DNA of 46,690 nt from an uncultured Flavobacteriaceae bacterium. GTDB lineage: Bacteria > Bacteroidota > Bacteroidia > Flavobacteriales > Flavobacteriaceae. How positions within the stretch are numbered: position 1 is the stretch's first letter; each line of letters opens with the position of its first letter. The stretch lies in NCBI GenBank assembly GCA_938020445.1, contig CALIIC010000018.1, forward strand, positions 1 through 46,690. Direction: 5' to 3'. Below, in pieces: positions 33,558 to 41,955 of this stretch. A model generated the notes under the pieces. It ran no database searches. It had not been told where the DNA came from and worked only from the letters and a program-made list of their open reading frames with translations. The translations under genes and the position numbers were made by a program.

Positions 33558-34058
33558 TTTGTTCTTTCTCCGATAGGTCAAATAGGTGAAATCAAAGGAG
33601 TGTCGTTCATCTTTGGGGTGAAAAACTTCTGTTGTCAACTCCCAAATTGTTTCGTCTATTTCAGGAAAAAAGGTGTCGGCATTTTCAAAAGTAGTATGTA
33701 CTCTGGTCAGCTCGATCAAATTGGAAAATTTTTCGGCCTGCCGATATATTTCACCGCCACCAATAATAAAGACCAATGGTTCCTCTTCCACCAGTGCCAA
33801 TGCGGCTTCAATAGAATGAACTACATGGCAATTATCAAAATCAATTTTATAGTTTTTATCGCGGGTAATCACAATATGTTTTCGCTTGGGCAATGGTTTT
33901 GGAAAACTCTCAAAGGTTTTTCGCCCCATAATAATACTGTGACCGGTAGTCAGTTTTTTAAAGCGCTTAAAGTCATTGGGTAAGTGCCAAAGCAAGTCGT
34001 TGTCCTTGCCAAGAGCATTGTCTTCTGCCGCTGCAGCAATCATGGTGATAGTGTTCAA
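33546..34058 (-). CDS. folA: Dihydrofolate reductase
   Basis: The product has 170 residues. ITMIAAAAEDNALGKDNDLLWHLPNDFKR-type N-terminus: WHLPNDFKRFKKLT gives the active-site Asp, IIMGRKTFESFP is the NADPH loop, and FIIGGGEIYRQA is the second cofactor motif. It regenerates tetrahydrofolate for thymidylate, purine and Met synthesis. The start overlaps the stop of the 2TM-domain gene (ATGA), so the two are co-translated. thyA, its pathway partner, is about 7 kb away on the same strand. Confidence 0.96.
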   Translation of the reverse strand: MNTITMIAAAAEDNALGKDNDLLWHLPNDFKRFKKLTTGHSIIMGRKTFESFPKPLPKRKHIVITRDKNYKIDFDNCHVVHSIEAALALVEEEPLVFIIGGGEIYRQAEKFSNLIELTRVHTTFENADTFFPEIDETIWELTTEVFHPKDERHSFDFTYLTYRRKNKLKV

Positions 34059-34444
34059 AGGTCTTTTTTTTTATTAATGTTGGTCAAGGGGAAATCGGTT
34101 TCGATTTCTTTTTGCAGTGCTGCAATGCGCTGACGTTGTTTAGCGACCAATTTTTCACGTTGGTTGCGTTCCCAAGCCTTTCCCATAAATTTTTGGGTAA
34201 AGAATACGTTAAAAGCATGAATGACAAATAGAAAGGCCCAAAAAGTAATGCCCCAAACAAACCAATCATAGCGTTCGCCGTATTTTAATATTTTATTGAT
34301 GAGTACTAAAAAAACACTCCCAATTAGAAAAATGACGAAGTGAATATAGACTCTTTTTTTTTGTTTGATACGAGTTTGTGCATGCTCAAGAAGCTCGTGT
34401 TGTTCGAGGTCGACTTCTGAAGTAGTTTTATTTTTAGAGAACAT
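34055..34444 (-). CDS. 2TM-domain membrane protein
   Basis: I choose the ATG at 34444; the frame opens one codon earlier with GTG. The 129-residue product has a charged N-terminus with a basic HAQTRIKQKKRVY stretch, two helices at about residues 31-51 and 63-85, and a basic, coiled C-terminus. This matches the 2TM domain seen in Bacteroidota, sometimes fused to LytTR or histidine-kinase proteins. Function is unknown. It overlaps folA by 4 bases. Confidence 0.88.
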   Translation of the reverse strand: MFSKNKTTSEVDLEQHELLEHAQTRIKQKKRVYIHFVIFLIGSVFLVLINKILKYGERYDWFVWGITFWAFLFVIHAFNVFFTQKFMGKAWERNQREKLVAKQRQRIAALQKEIETDFPLTNINKKKDL

Positions 34445-34500
34445 CACTAAGCAGTATCTTTAAACACAAAGATACGGCAATTGCGCGTTTCTGATTTTTG

Positions 34501-35595
34501 ATGGGTATGGATAAAATTCGAAAACAGTTCCCCGTTTTAGGGCAATATATTTATGCAAATACGGCGGCATCGGGACTGTTGTATGACGGACTATTGGAGT
34601 GGCGACAGGAACATGACCTTGATTTCCTAATTAGCGGGAGCCTTATGAAAATGAAGGCAATGCATGATCAAACTCCGCAGGTGCGAAAGACGGTGGCGCG
34701 CTTTTTTAATTGTACGAAGGGCAACGTTGCATTGGTGCCCAATTTTTCCCTAGGGCTTAACTTACTGTTAGAAGGCCTTTCTAAAAAACACAAAGTGCTA
34801 CTTTTGGAAAATGACTACCCTTCTGTCAATTGGCCATTTGAAAGTCGGGATTTTGAGATTGAATATGTTTCGATAGATGCCAATCTTGAAGATGGTATTG
34901 CCAGCGCGGTGCGATCAAAAGGGATAACCGTTTTGGCCCTCAGCTTGGTACAATGGTTGAATGGGATACAAATTGATATGGAATTTTTAACGCAATTGAA
35001 AAAAGAATTTCCAGATCTCTTGATTATCGCGGATGGAACTCAGTTTTGTGGTATCACCGATTTCGATTTTGAAAAAGCTCCTTTGGATGTATTGGGTGCC
35101 AGTGGATACAAGTGGTTGTTGGCCGGCTATGGAAATGGTTTTATGCTGTTCAAGGATACGATCAAGAATGCCGTTGCCGTGAAATCGGTCGGGTTTAATG
35201 CCGCGAACGGAAATTTTGAGGAAAAAGAGCATATTCGTTTTGCGAAATATTTTGAACCAGGGCATTTGGATACCTTCAACTTTGGTAGCTTGAAATATTC
35301 CCTGGAGTTTTTACATGACATTGGCATGGCAAAAATCGAAATGCAGCTAAAACGACTGTCGGAAAAGGCTAAAGAGGAGTTTACCGCTCTTGGTCTGTTA
35401 GAAGAGTCGGTGGTAAATAGAAAGGGGCATAGTACCATTTTTAATATAAAGGGAAGCAATGCCTTGTATCAAAAACTATTGGAAAATGATGTTGTGTGCG
35501 CACAACGAGGTGGTGGAATACGCCTTAGTTTTCACTTTTATAATACTGAAAAAGAGGTTGATAGTATTGTGAAAATCTTGAAAACAGGGATGTGA
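34501..35595 (+). CDS. Class-V PLP-dependent aminotransferase-fold protein
   Basis: The product is about 365 residues; ATG codons at 34501 and 34507 are both usable. PLP features are present: Asp in LIIADGTQFCG, and the Schiff-base lysine in GASGYKWLLAGYG (about residue 204). The end has the NDVVCAQRGGGIRLSFHFYN segment typical of the cysteine-desulfurase/kynureninase/isopenicillin-N-epimerase branch. The substrate cannot be named. An ergothioneine sulfoxide lyase (EgtE-like) role is conceivable, because egtB-egtD are 1-3 kb downstream, but many flavobacterial class-V proteins lack such context. Confidence 0.88.
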   Translation: MGMDKIRKQFPVLGQYIYANTAASGLLYDGLLEWRQEHDLDFLISGSLMKMKAMHDQTPQVRKTVARFFNCTKGNVALVPNFSLGLNLLLEGLSKKHKVLLLENDYPSVNWPFESRDFEIEYVSIDANLEDGIASAVRSKGITVLALSLVQWLNGIQIDMEFLTQLKKEFPDLLIIADGTQFCGITDFDFEKAPLDVLGASGYKWLLAGYGNGFMLFKDTIKNAVAVKSVGFNAANGNFEEKEHIRFAKYFEPGHLDTFNFGSLKYSLEFLHDIGMAKIEMQLKRLSEKAKEEFTALGLLEESVVNRKGHSTIFNIKGSNALYQKLLENDVVCAQRGGGIRLSFHFYNTEKEVDSIVKILKTGM

Positions 35596-35689
35596 GCTTT
35601 GCGCACTTGTAAAATTGGAGCAGGGTTTTTTATCGAAGTTCCTTAAAAGTAAGGGAATTATTACCAAATTGATAAAACTGACATAAGTC

Positions 35690-35722
35690 ATTGTATACTA
35701 GCATATTTATGCGCTAATTTTG
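35690..35722 (+). promoter_or_regulatory. Predicted promoter of the CBM48 gene
   Basis: ATTG at 35690-35693, a 21-base spacer, then TAATTTTG at 35715-35722. The -7 box is perfect; the -33 box has one mismatch. The start codon is 24 bases downstream, after an A/T-only leader that is typical of well-translated Bacteroidota genes. Confidence 0.65.
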
Positions 35723-35745
35723 CCAAAAATTTTAAAATTTAAATC

Positions 35746-36042
35746 ATGGCAATAGCTAAACAATATCTAAAGACAAAACCAGTTTGTAAGGTAACTTTTA
35801 CAGTACCTGCAGAAGAGGCTAAAAAAGTAGCAGTAGTTGGCGACTTCAACAACTGGAGTACAAAAGGAAGTTCTTTGAAAAAATTGAAGAACGGAAACTT
35901 CAAAGGAACCTTTGAATTACCAAAAGAAGGTAGCTACGAGTTCAAATACATCATCGATGGTGCCTATGTGAATGAGGCCGAGGCAGATCGTTACCAGTGG
36001 AACGATTTCGCCGGTGCTGAAAATGCAGTACTAGAATTGTAG
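35746..36042 (+). CDS. Isoamylase early-set/CBM48 glycogen-binding-like domain protein
   Basis: The product has 98 residues, a lone immunoglobulin-like early-set domain: VTFTVPAEEAKKVAVVGDFN, NWSTKGSSLKK, NGNFKGTFELPKEGSYEFKY and IIDGAYVNEAEADRY, as in AMPK-beta carbohydrate-binding modules. There is no catalytic domain and no signal peptide, so it is cytoplasmic. Such stand-alone modules are abundant in flavobacteria and are of unknown use; glycogen or sugar-polymer binding is the family expectation. It has its own promoter and a strong terminator, and its codons and A-rich leader suggest high expression. Confidence 0.92.
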   Translation: MAIAKQYLKTKPVCKVTFTVPAEEAKKVAVVGDFNNWSTKGSSLKKLKNGNFKGTFELPKEGSYEFKYIIDGAYVNEAEADRYQWNDFAGAENAVLEL

Positions 36043-36058
36043 TCGATCAGTACGAATT

Positions 36059-36097
36059 AAAAAAGCCTGAGTGTAGTTTCCACTCAGGCTTTTCTTT
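36059..36097. terminator. Bidirectional intrinsic terminator
   Basis: AAAAGCCTGAGTG, loop of 7, CACTCAGGCTTTT, with an A-run on the left and a T-run on the right. The 13-bp stem serves the CBM48 gene on the plus strand and the DUF427 gene on the minus strand. Confidence 0.88.
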
Positions 36098-36113
36098 TTA
36101 GAAGTGATGCGTT

Positions 36114-36395
36114 TTATTTTTCTATTTGTACTCCTTTCCAAAAGGCGACCTTGCCTTTAATACCCTTTGCAAGTTCACTTACCTCTGGATAGTACCAAGC
36201 GGCATCAACGTTTTCCTTACCGTCAACTTCGAGCGTGTAGTAGGAAGCAACTCCTTTCCACGGGCAGGTGGTATGCGTGGTACTTTCTTTAAAAAATTCA
36301 CTTTTTATACTTTCTGAAGGGAAATAGTGATTGTTTTCTATGACCACGGTCTCATCACTTTCCGCGATGACGGTGTTGTTCCAAATTGCTTTCAT
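36114..36395 (-). CDS. DUF427 family protein
   Basis: The product has 93 residues: MKAIWNNTVIAESDETVV start, YYPSES-like NNHYFPSESIKSEFF, the family motif THTTCPWKGVASYYTLEV and AAWYYPEVSELAKGI. DUF427 is a small beta-barrel-like fold of unknown function, common across bacteria. It lies 75 bases downstream of egtD on the same strand, possibly in the same transcript. Confidence 0.92.
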   Translation of the reverse strand: MKAIWNNTVIAESDETVVIENNHYFPSESIKSEFFKESTTHTTCPWKGVASYYTLEVDGKENVDAAWYYPEVSELAKGIKGKVAFWKGVQIEK

Positions 36396-36470
36396 TTGCT
36401 ACTGTTTTTTAATTAGTCGATATCCCGCCCCTCTTTGTAAGGTACGCTAATGGTGCGAGAGGTTCGGATG

Positions 36471-37445
36471 TTATTGTTTTTTTTCAAAGACATAGTTTGC
36501 ATACAGCTTATTGGCGTCCGTATAGTGTTTGATAACTTGCAGCCCCGATTGATCTGCCAACCAGTTAACGGTGGCATCATCATATTTTTGAGAAATTTCG
36601 GTATGAATGGTTTCCCAAGGTTTAAAATCAATTGCTAGGTCCAGTTTGTTAATGGTGACGGTCTGCTCTTTCTTTGATACCAGGTAACTTTTGGCAGTTC
36701 CCGTCTCCGGGTCGTATACCTCCCAATGAAGAAAATCATCGAGTTCAAAAGTGCCTCCCAATTCCTTATTGATTCGTGTTAGAACATTCTTATTAAAGGC
36801 GGCAGTTATACCGGTTGGGTCATTGTAGGCATCTAATATCGTCTGCGGATTTTTCTTAAGGTCAAGGCCTACGAAAAACAAATCGCCTTCTTGCATCAAG
36901 GCTTGTACCTGGCTTAGAAAAACAATGGCTTGTTTGTGCAAAAGGTTGCCAATGTTTGAGCCCAGAAAAAGAATCACTTTCCTACCTTCATTTTCCGAAT
37001 TTATTCTTTCTAGGGCCTCAAAATAGGTGCCCTGCTGCGGAACTACCGAAACCTTGGGTAGTTCCTCTTGTAAAGAAACGCTTAATCCGTCGAGTACATG
37101 CTGGCTTATATCGATAGGGCGATAAGTGAAATTTTTAGTTTTTTCTGAAAGTTGTCGCAAAAGTACCTTGGTTTTCTTGCCATCGCCGGCCCCAAGTTCA
37201 ATTAAATTAAAAGGGGCTTCACCTTCCGAGAAGAAATCGGTGATTTCTTGCTTGTGCGTTTCAAATATTTCGAATTCCGCATCGGTAAGATAGTATTCAG
37301 GCATCTGCATGATGTCCTGAAACAACTTGTCTCCAATGGCATCATAAAAGTATTTTGAGGATAAATGTTTGGGAAATGCAGTAAGCCCGGTATAGACCTC
37401 TTCCTCAAATTGGGTCTTGAAAGTAAGTAGTGTTTCTTGTTGCAT
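36471..37445 (-). CDS. egtD: L-histidine N-alpha-methyltransferase (ergothioneine synthesis)
   Basis: The product has 324 residues. The SAM-binding loop is NLIELGAGDGKKTKVLLRQL (about 75-94). YYLTDAEFEIFETHKQEI, VILFLGSNIGNL and GLDLKKNPQTILDAYND are hallmarks of EgtD. The C-terminal IHTEISQKYD region holds substrate-binding residues. It trimethylates histidine to hercynine with three SAM. It is 16 bases downstream of egtB and forms the two-gene ergothioneine operon. Confidence 0.95.
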   Translation of the reverse strand: MQQETLLTFKTQFEEEVYTGLTAFPKHLSSKYFYDAIGDKLFQDIMQMPEYYLTDAEFEIFETHKQEITDFFSEGEAPFNLIELGAGDGKKTKVLLRQLSEKTKNFTYRPIDISQHVLDGLSVSLQEELPKVSVVPQQGTYFEALERINSENEGRKVILFLGSNIGNLLHKQAIVFLSQVQALMQEGDLFFVGLDLKKNPQTILDAYNDPTGITAAFNKNVLTRINKELGGTFELDDFLHWEVYDPETGTAKSYLVSKKEQTVTINKLDLAIDFKPWETIHTEISQKYDDATVNWLADQSGLQVIKHYTDANKLYANYVFEKKQ

Positions 37446-37461
37446 GTATGCTATGTCGTAT

Positions 37462-38622
37462 TTATTTGACTAACCTTAATCCGGTGTATTGCCATCTTAA
37501 GTGTGTCTGGAAAAAATTTCGATAGGTCGGCCTTGTATGTTTTTTTGGAGTGGCGACCGAACCACCCCGAAGTACTTTTTGGTTTACCATAAACTTACCG
37601 TTGTACTCGCCTAGGGCACCGGGTGCCTTTTGGTAATTGGGATAGGGCAGATACGCGCTTTCCGTCCATTCCCACCGGCTGCCCCATGGGAAGAATTGCT
37701 GCGCCGCTTCCCATTCGAATTCGGTAGGCAACCTACAGCCTTTCCATTGTGCAAAGGCAAAAGCTTCGAAATAAGAAATATGTGCTGCCGGTGCATCGGG
37801 GTCAATGAGTGTCAACCCTTTCAGGGTATAGGAATACCATTCCCCATCTATTTTATGCCAATACAAGGGCGCCTTTATATCGTTTTGTTGCACCCAATCC
37901 CACCCTTCGGCATGCCATAGGTCGAATTGCATGTATCCGCCCGCGGTTATAAAATCTATGATATCCTGATTGGTCGTCAACTTGTTCGCTATTTGATATG
38001 AATTCAGGTATACTTTGTGTTTTCCTAATTCATTGTCATAACAAAAATCGGTTGAATTGTGTCCTATTTCGTAAAGTCCTTCCTCCATCGAAATCCATTC
38101 CTTTTGATGGCCTTCCAATGGATGCTCCTTAAAAGAATCAGAGTACACGGGAAGCAACGGATTGTTTCCCAAAATGTATTTGATATCGGTCAAAAGCAGC
38201 TCTTGATGCTGTTTTTCATGGTGTATGCCTATTTCCAGTAAATCGAGTACTTCCTGGTCCCGGGGTTGCTCAAAAAAGGTTTTGATTCCCTGGGTCACAT
38301 AAGTTCTATATTCATATACGCGCTGTACTGAAGGTCTAGATAAATTTCCACGGTCTGACCGTACAACCCTTTTCCCTACGGTCTCATAGTAACTATTAAA
38401 GACAAAGGAAAAATCGTCATCAAAGAGTTCATAGTCCCGTGCATGCGCTTTTAAAATAAATTCTTCAAAAAACCAGGTCGTATGGCCCAAATGCCATTTT
38501 GGGGGAGATACATCCACTACAGGCTGTACTACATAATCTTCTATTTCCAAGGGAGAGCAAAGGTCCTCAGTGTGCTTTCGGGTTTCTAAAAAGAAATCCA
38601 ATAAGGAATCGGTAAGAATCAT
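37462..38622 (-). CDS. egtB: Hercynine oxygenase EgtB (ergothioneine synthesis)
   Basis: The start is the ATG at 38622 (MILTDSLLDFF); the longer frame would open with GTG. The 386-residue product has an N-terminal DinB-like domain with WHLGHTTWFFEEF and the iron site HEKQHQE (His135 and His139, near the numbering known for mycobacterial EgtB). A C-terminal FGE-sulfatase domain follows (CRLPTEFEWEAAQQFFPWGS, KVLRGGSVATPKKHTRPTYRNFF). The enzyme joins hercynine to cysteine or gamma-glutamylcysteine with O2. EgtA and EgtC are absent here, so the direct use of cysteine is possible but not proven. Confidence 0.94.
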   Translation of the reverse strand: MILTDSLLDFFLETRKHTEDLCSPLEIEDYVVQPVVDVSPPKWHLGHTTWFFEEFILKAHARDYELFDDDFSFVFNSYYETVGKRVVRSDRGNLSRPSVQRVYEYRTYVTQGIKTFFEQPRDQEVLDLLEIGIHHEKQHQELLLTDIKYILGNNPLLPVYSDSFKEHPLEGHQKEWISMEEGLYEIGHNSTDFCYDNELGKHKVYLNSYQIANKLTTNQDIIDFITAGGYMQFDLWHAEGWDWVQQNDIKAPLYWHKIDGEWYSYTLKGLTLIDPDAPAAHISYFEAFAFAQWKGCRLPTEFEWEAAQQFFPWGSRWEWTESAYLPYPNYQKAPGALGEYNGKFMVNQKVLRGGSVATPKKHTRPTYRNFFQTHLRWQYTGLRLVK

Positions 38623-38910
38623 GGTGAAAAATATATTTGGTAACACTTTATTACTTCAACCGCCGTGCCATGTCATAAGACTAAAAATAGACAGAAAACT
38701 TACAATTAATCGCCGCTATTTTAAACTTTTCAAGGGTTGTAAGGATATTTCAACTGACGCCTGCAAAAAAGGACTTCCAATCTTGCTGTAGAAGCGAACA
38801 ATTGATTCATACGTAAAGATACAAAGAATCGAATGGGCAAGCCTGCTGTAAAAATGTCAAAAAATGGATGAGAATAACAGTCATTTGGGAAATTGTTCTT
38901 ACACCCTACA

Positions 38911-39081
38911 CTAGCTTAGCTTTTCAAAAGTATATGGGCCAACCCATTCATACTTTAAGTGATAATAGTGCTTGGTCAGGTTTAAAGGGAAAACGGAATC
39001 TTCAATGGTGTAATCATTGTATTTAATGATACAGCAACACCGCTTTTTTATGAAGATCAAAGAAGTGTGTAGTTCGTCGAA
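38911..39081 (-). pseudogene. Probable remnant ORF without a start codon
   Basis: On the minus strand a 56-codon frame runs from the stop at 39082-39084 to TAG at 38911. It has no ATG or GTG near its start; only a TTG at 39060 is available. The translation reads like genuine protein, with KYNDYTIEDSVFPLNLTKHY and LKYEWVGPYTFEKLS. It is probably the C-terminal part of a lost gene or a very small gene. The surrounding DNA (38623-39172, 550 bases) shows no other feature. Confidence 0.3.
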
Positions 39082-39172
39082 TTATCAGTAATAAGCAGGG
39101 ATAGGAGCAATAACGGCCCGTTAAATACGTTTAAAAATAGTTCGACACTGAACAAATTTAAATACAAAAAGT

Positions 39173-40807
39173 ATGATGCGTCCCATGAAATTCAAAATAC
39201 TACCTACAACAGCTATGTCTTCGTCGCTATACATGCTACTGGCCCTCTTTTTTTTACTTTCCAGTTGTGCGAAAGATGATACTCCCGATAAAGACGTGTT
39301 GGAAGATGCTTCTGACGAACAGGTAGATGATCCTGATGGGAACGATGATTCTGACGATTCAGATGATTCCAATGACGTAGATGGTGTTTTTGGAGATATT
39401 AATGAAGATGGAGCCCTGAATATCTTGGTTCTCGGGTCTACCAGATCCATACATACGGGTACTACGGCCTTTTCAGTTGAATCGACGGCTAGTGAGCTGC
39501 AAAAGATATTGACTTCCGATACCAATATTACCGCTACGGTATACGTCGCGGCGGAAGATATGTATCAGAATAAGCAAATTTCAGTAGGCTTGGGGTCTGG
39601 TGGGAGCACCTATGATTATACCTTTTCTAGACATTCCCTAATGCAATATTACTATTGGCCGGAAGGTTATGAAGATCGTATGCAAAACCTAGCTGGTAAC
39701 AAAGACAAAGATTGGGATTATGTGGTAATCGCCGCCGACCCGTACATTGTTGCTACGGTGCCGGGTTACTATTCGTTGGGTGTAAATAAAATAGCCTCGA
39801 AGGTAGAAGAGGGCAATGCAAGAGCGCTTTTACTTATGATGTGGCCCAAGGAACCAATAGCTGGTGTATCCATAGAGCATTTCGAAGAATTTACGTACCG
39901 TACGTCAGATGGGGCGAAGACCGATGTGGCAACAGTGCCCGCTGGTTTGGTTTGGAATGCCCTTTCCAATGATAAGCAAGATGAGGCCGCCATGCATCCT
40001 ACACCAAATGGTGCTTATGTGGCTGCGGCTTCCATCTATTCCCATATTTTTAATGAGAGTGCCTCCACATCCGGTTACGAATATGACAACGCTATTGCGG
40101 ATACGGCATTTGAAACCGTTAAGGAAGCATTGGATAAAACGCATTATACGGGAAAAGCGAACTTTGTTTCTCCTTTTATGGCCTGTGATATACAGGAGGT
40201 AGAACTTAATTATAACCATACCGGTACGAGTTCTGAAAATGGTATTTTAGGTGGTTTGCGATGGGTAATCGATAAGTCGGATAGGTCTCTTGTAAAAGAT
40301 GGGACACCTCCTATCAATTTTAATTATGGAAGGGCCAATACGAATTTTGAGGCAAATAAACGTTATAAAATCGACGCTTCGAAATTCGATTTTTCACTTG
40401 GATTTCCAATGCAGGACGGCTCCATTAATGGGGATGTGTCGATGCAATATGGCTTGGACAAGCGATTCTCGGATTCTGAAAACGGAACTGATTTGGGTAC
40501 GGCACTTTACATGGTAAGAAACGCCGAGCTACCACAAGGGCGTGCTGTCCCTGTTCGAACGTTGTACGTGCAATTAAGGGAAGCCATACCAGGGCAATCG
40601 GCCTACCGTGATAACTGGCATATGCACCGTGACTTAGATAAGGCAATCGGTGGTTTTATGTACACGTTGCTTACCGGAGATTGTGCTTTGGGCGATGAAC
40701 CTGCCGATAAGGCGTCTGGGGAGTGGAACTCTTGGATGGCTCATAAAATTGGCTATGAAACCGCTTGGAACCTTATGTATATGGAGGCTGCTCCTGCATG
40801 CAATTAG
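39173..40807 (+). CDS. Large lipoprotein with divergent SGNH-hydrolase/DUF4886-like features
   Basis: The product has 544 residues from the first ATG; ATGs at 39176 and 39185 also fit. A lipoprotein signal (FLLSSCAKDD) is followed by an Asp/Ser/Asn-rich tether of about 35 residues (DDSDDSDDSNDVDG). The fold begins with LNILVLGSTRSIHTG, a strand-loop like the SGNH block I, but the GDS/GNS serine motif is altered. MHPTPNGAYVAAASIYSHIF (about residue 275) resembles the C-terminal His block. Residues 330-544 are unrecognised; HMHRDLDKAIGGFMY may be functional. It is probably exposed at the cell surface. An esterase-like or carbohydrate-related role is only a guess. Confidence 0.75.
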   Translation: MMRPMKFKILPTTAMSSSLYMLLALFFLLSSCAKDDTPDKDVLEDASDEQVDDPDGNDDSDDSDDSNDVDGVFGDINEDGALNILVLGSTRSIHTGTTAFSVESTASELQKILTSDTNITATVYVAAEDMYQNKQISVGLGSGGSTYDYTFSRHSLMQYYYWPEGYEDRMQNLAGNKDKDWDYVVIAADPYIVATVPGYYSLGVNKIASKVEEGNARALLLMMWPKEPIAGVSIEHFEEFTYRTSDGAKTDVATVPAGLVWNALSNDKQDEAAMHPTPNGAYVAAASIYSHIFNESASTSGYEYDNAIADTAFETVKEALDKTHYTGKANFVSPFMACDIQEVELNYNHTGTSSENGILGGLRWVIDKSDRSLVKDGTPPINFNYGRANTNFEANKRYKIDASKFDFSLGFPMQDGSINGDVSMQYGLDKRFSDSENGTDLGTALYMVRNAELPQGRAVPVRTLYVQLREAIPGQSAYRDNWHMHRDLDKAIGGFMYTLLTGDCALGDEPADKASGEWNSWMAHKIGYETAWNLMYMEAAPACN

Positions 40808-40845
40808 GAGTGTCGGCAAGAGACGTAAATTTGGTTGAATGAATT

Positions 40846-41670
40846 TTAAACAGCTACTATCCCTTTTATATGAGGGTGTGGGTTGTAATCTACAAGGGTG
40901 AAGTCATCAAAGGTGAAATCCAAAATATCGGTCACTTCCGGGTTCAGGACCATCTTCGGAAGAGGTCTTGGTTCCCGGCTCAATTGTAGTGCTACTTGCT
41001 CCATATGATTGTTATAGATATGGGCATCACCAAAGGTGTGAATAAAGTCTCCGGGCGCATACCCACATACCTGGGCCATCATCATGGTGAACAAGGCATA
41101 GGAAGCAATATTAAAGGGGACTCCTAAAAAGATATCGGCACTGCGTTGGTATAATTGGCACGAAAGCTTGCCATCGGCCACATAGAATTGAAAAAAAGCA
41201 TGGCATGGGGGTAAAGCGGCCTTTCCGTTGGCCACATTTTCCGAAAATGACTTTGAAGTATCTGGTAATACGCTGGGGTTCCAAGCAGAGACTAGCATAC
41301 GACGGCTGTTCGGGTTGTGTTTTAGGGAATGAATGACCTCTTTGATCTGGTCTATCTCATCCCCGTTCCAGTTACGCCACTGGTAGCCATACACTGGACC
41401 CAAGTCTCCGTTTTCATCGGCCCAATCGTTCCAGATACGCACGCCGTTTTCTTGCAAGTACGCAATGTTGGTATCCCCTTGTAAAAACCAAAGGAGTTCA
41501 TAAATGATCGACTTCAGGTGTAATTTTTTGGTAGTGACCATCGGGAAACCCTCGCTAAGGTCAAACCGCATTTGATGCCCGAAAACGCTTTTGGTACCGG
41601 TACCGGTCCGATCTCCTTTTTCATTTCCGTTCTCAAGAACATGCTTTAACAGGTCGTGGTATTGCTTCAT
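40846..41670 (-). CDS. thyA: Thymidylate synthase
   Basis: The product has 274 residues. [39 protein letters not shown], the catalytic cysteine in [29 protein letters not shown] and [10 protein letters not shown] are all ThyA signatures. It converts dUMP to dTMP with methylene-tetrahydrofolate. The octamer TAACTTTG (minus strand, 41686-41679) lies only 9 bases before the ATG and could be a -7 box giving an almost leaderless transcript, though the -33 partner is poorly spaced. Confidence 0.97.
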   Translation of the reverse strand: MKQYHDLLKHVLENGNEKGDRTGTGTKSVFGHQMRFDLSEGFPMVTTKKLHLKSIIYELLWFLQGDTNIAYLQENGVRIWNDWADENGDLGPVYGYQWRNWNGDEIDQIKEVIHSLKHNPNSRRMLVSAWNPSVLPDTSKSFSENVANGKAALPPCHAFFQFYVADGKLSCQLYQRSADIFLGVPFNIASYALFTMMMAQVCGYAPGDFIHTFGDAHIYNNHMEQVALQLSREPRPLPKMVLNPEVTDILDFTFDDFTLVDYNPHPHIKGIVAV

Positions 41671-41828
41671 AGTGGGAGCAAAGTTAACGGTAAGCGGACA
41701 AAGTTTAAAAATTTAAGGTTTGGAGTTATCAACTTTTATCAACTGACCAAAGGGGCGATTGGCCCTCTGGGTTTTATGCAAAGCCACAAGGGTAGTTCCT
41801 AGGCCGTAAGAGCGCAATTGGAAAGGGG

Positions 41829-41872
41829 CAAAACGAAAAACACCGCGCTAATAGCAAAGTGGGCGGCGTTTT
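41829..41872 (-). terminator. Hairpin terminator downstream of the TraB/TIKI-like gene
   Basis: On the minus strand AAAACGCCGC pairs with GCGGTGTTTT with one mismatch around a 16-base loop, then TTCGTTTTG. It ends transcripts of the gene at 41956-42720 before thyA. The remaining intergenic DNA (41671-41828, 41873-41955) shows nothing else. Confidence 0.5.
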
Positions 41873-41955
41873 GAAGACGCGTTTTAAAGCGATGTATTGA
41901 TTGTATGCCACCTAATCGATGAGGTCGCCACGTTTGGTGCTCCCTTTAGCGGTAA

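Noticed and set aside
39121..39525. 134-codon minus-strand ORF opposite the SGNH-like lipoprotein start, rich in Ser
   Set aside because: The serine-rich run is the reverse reading of the Asp-rich tether codons; the plus strand has a good lipoprotein signal.
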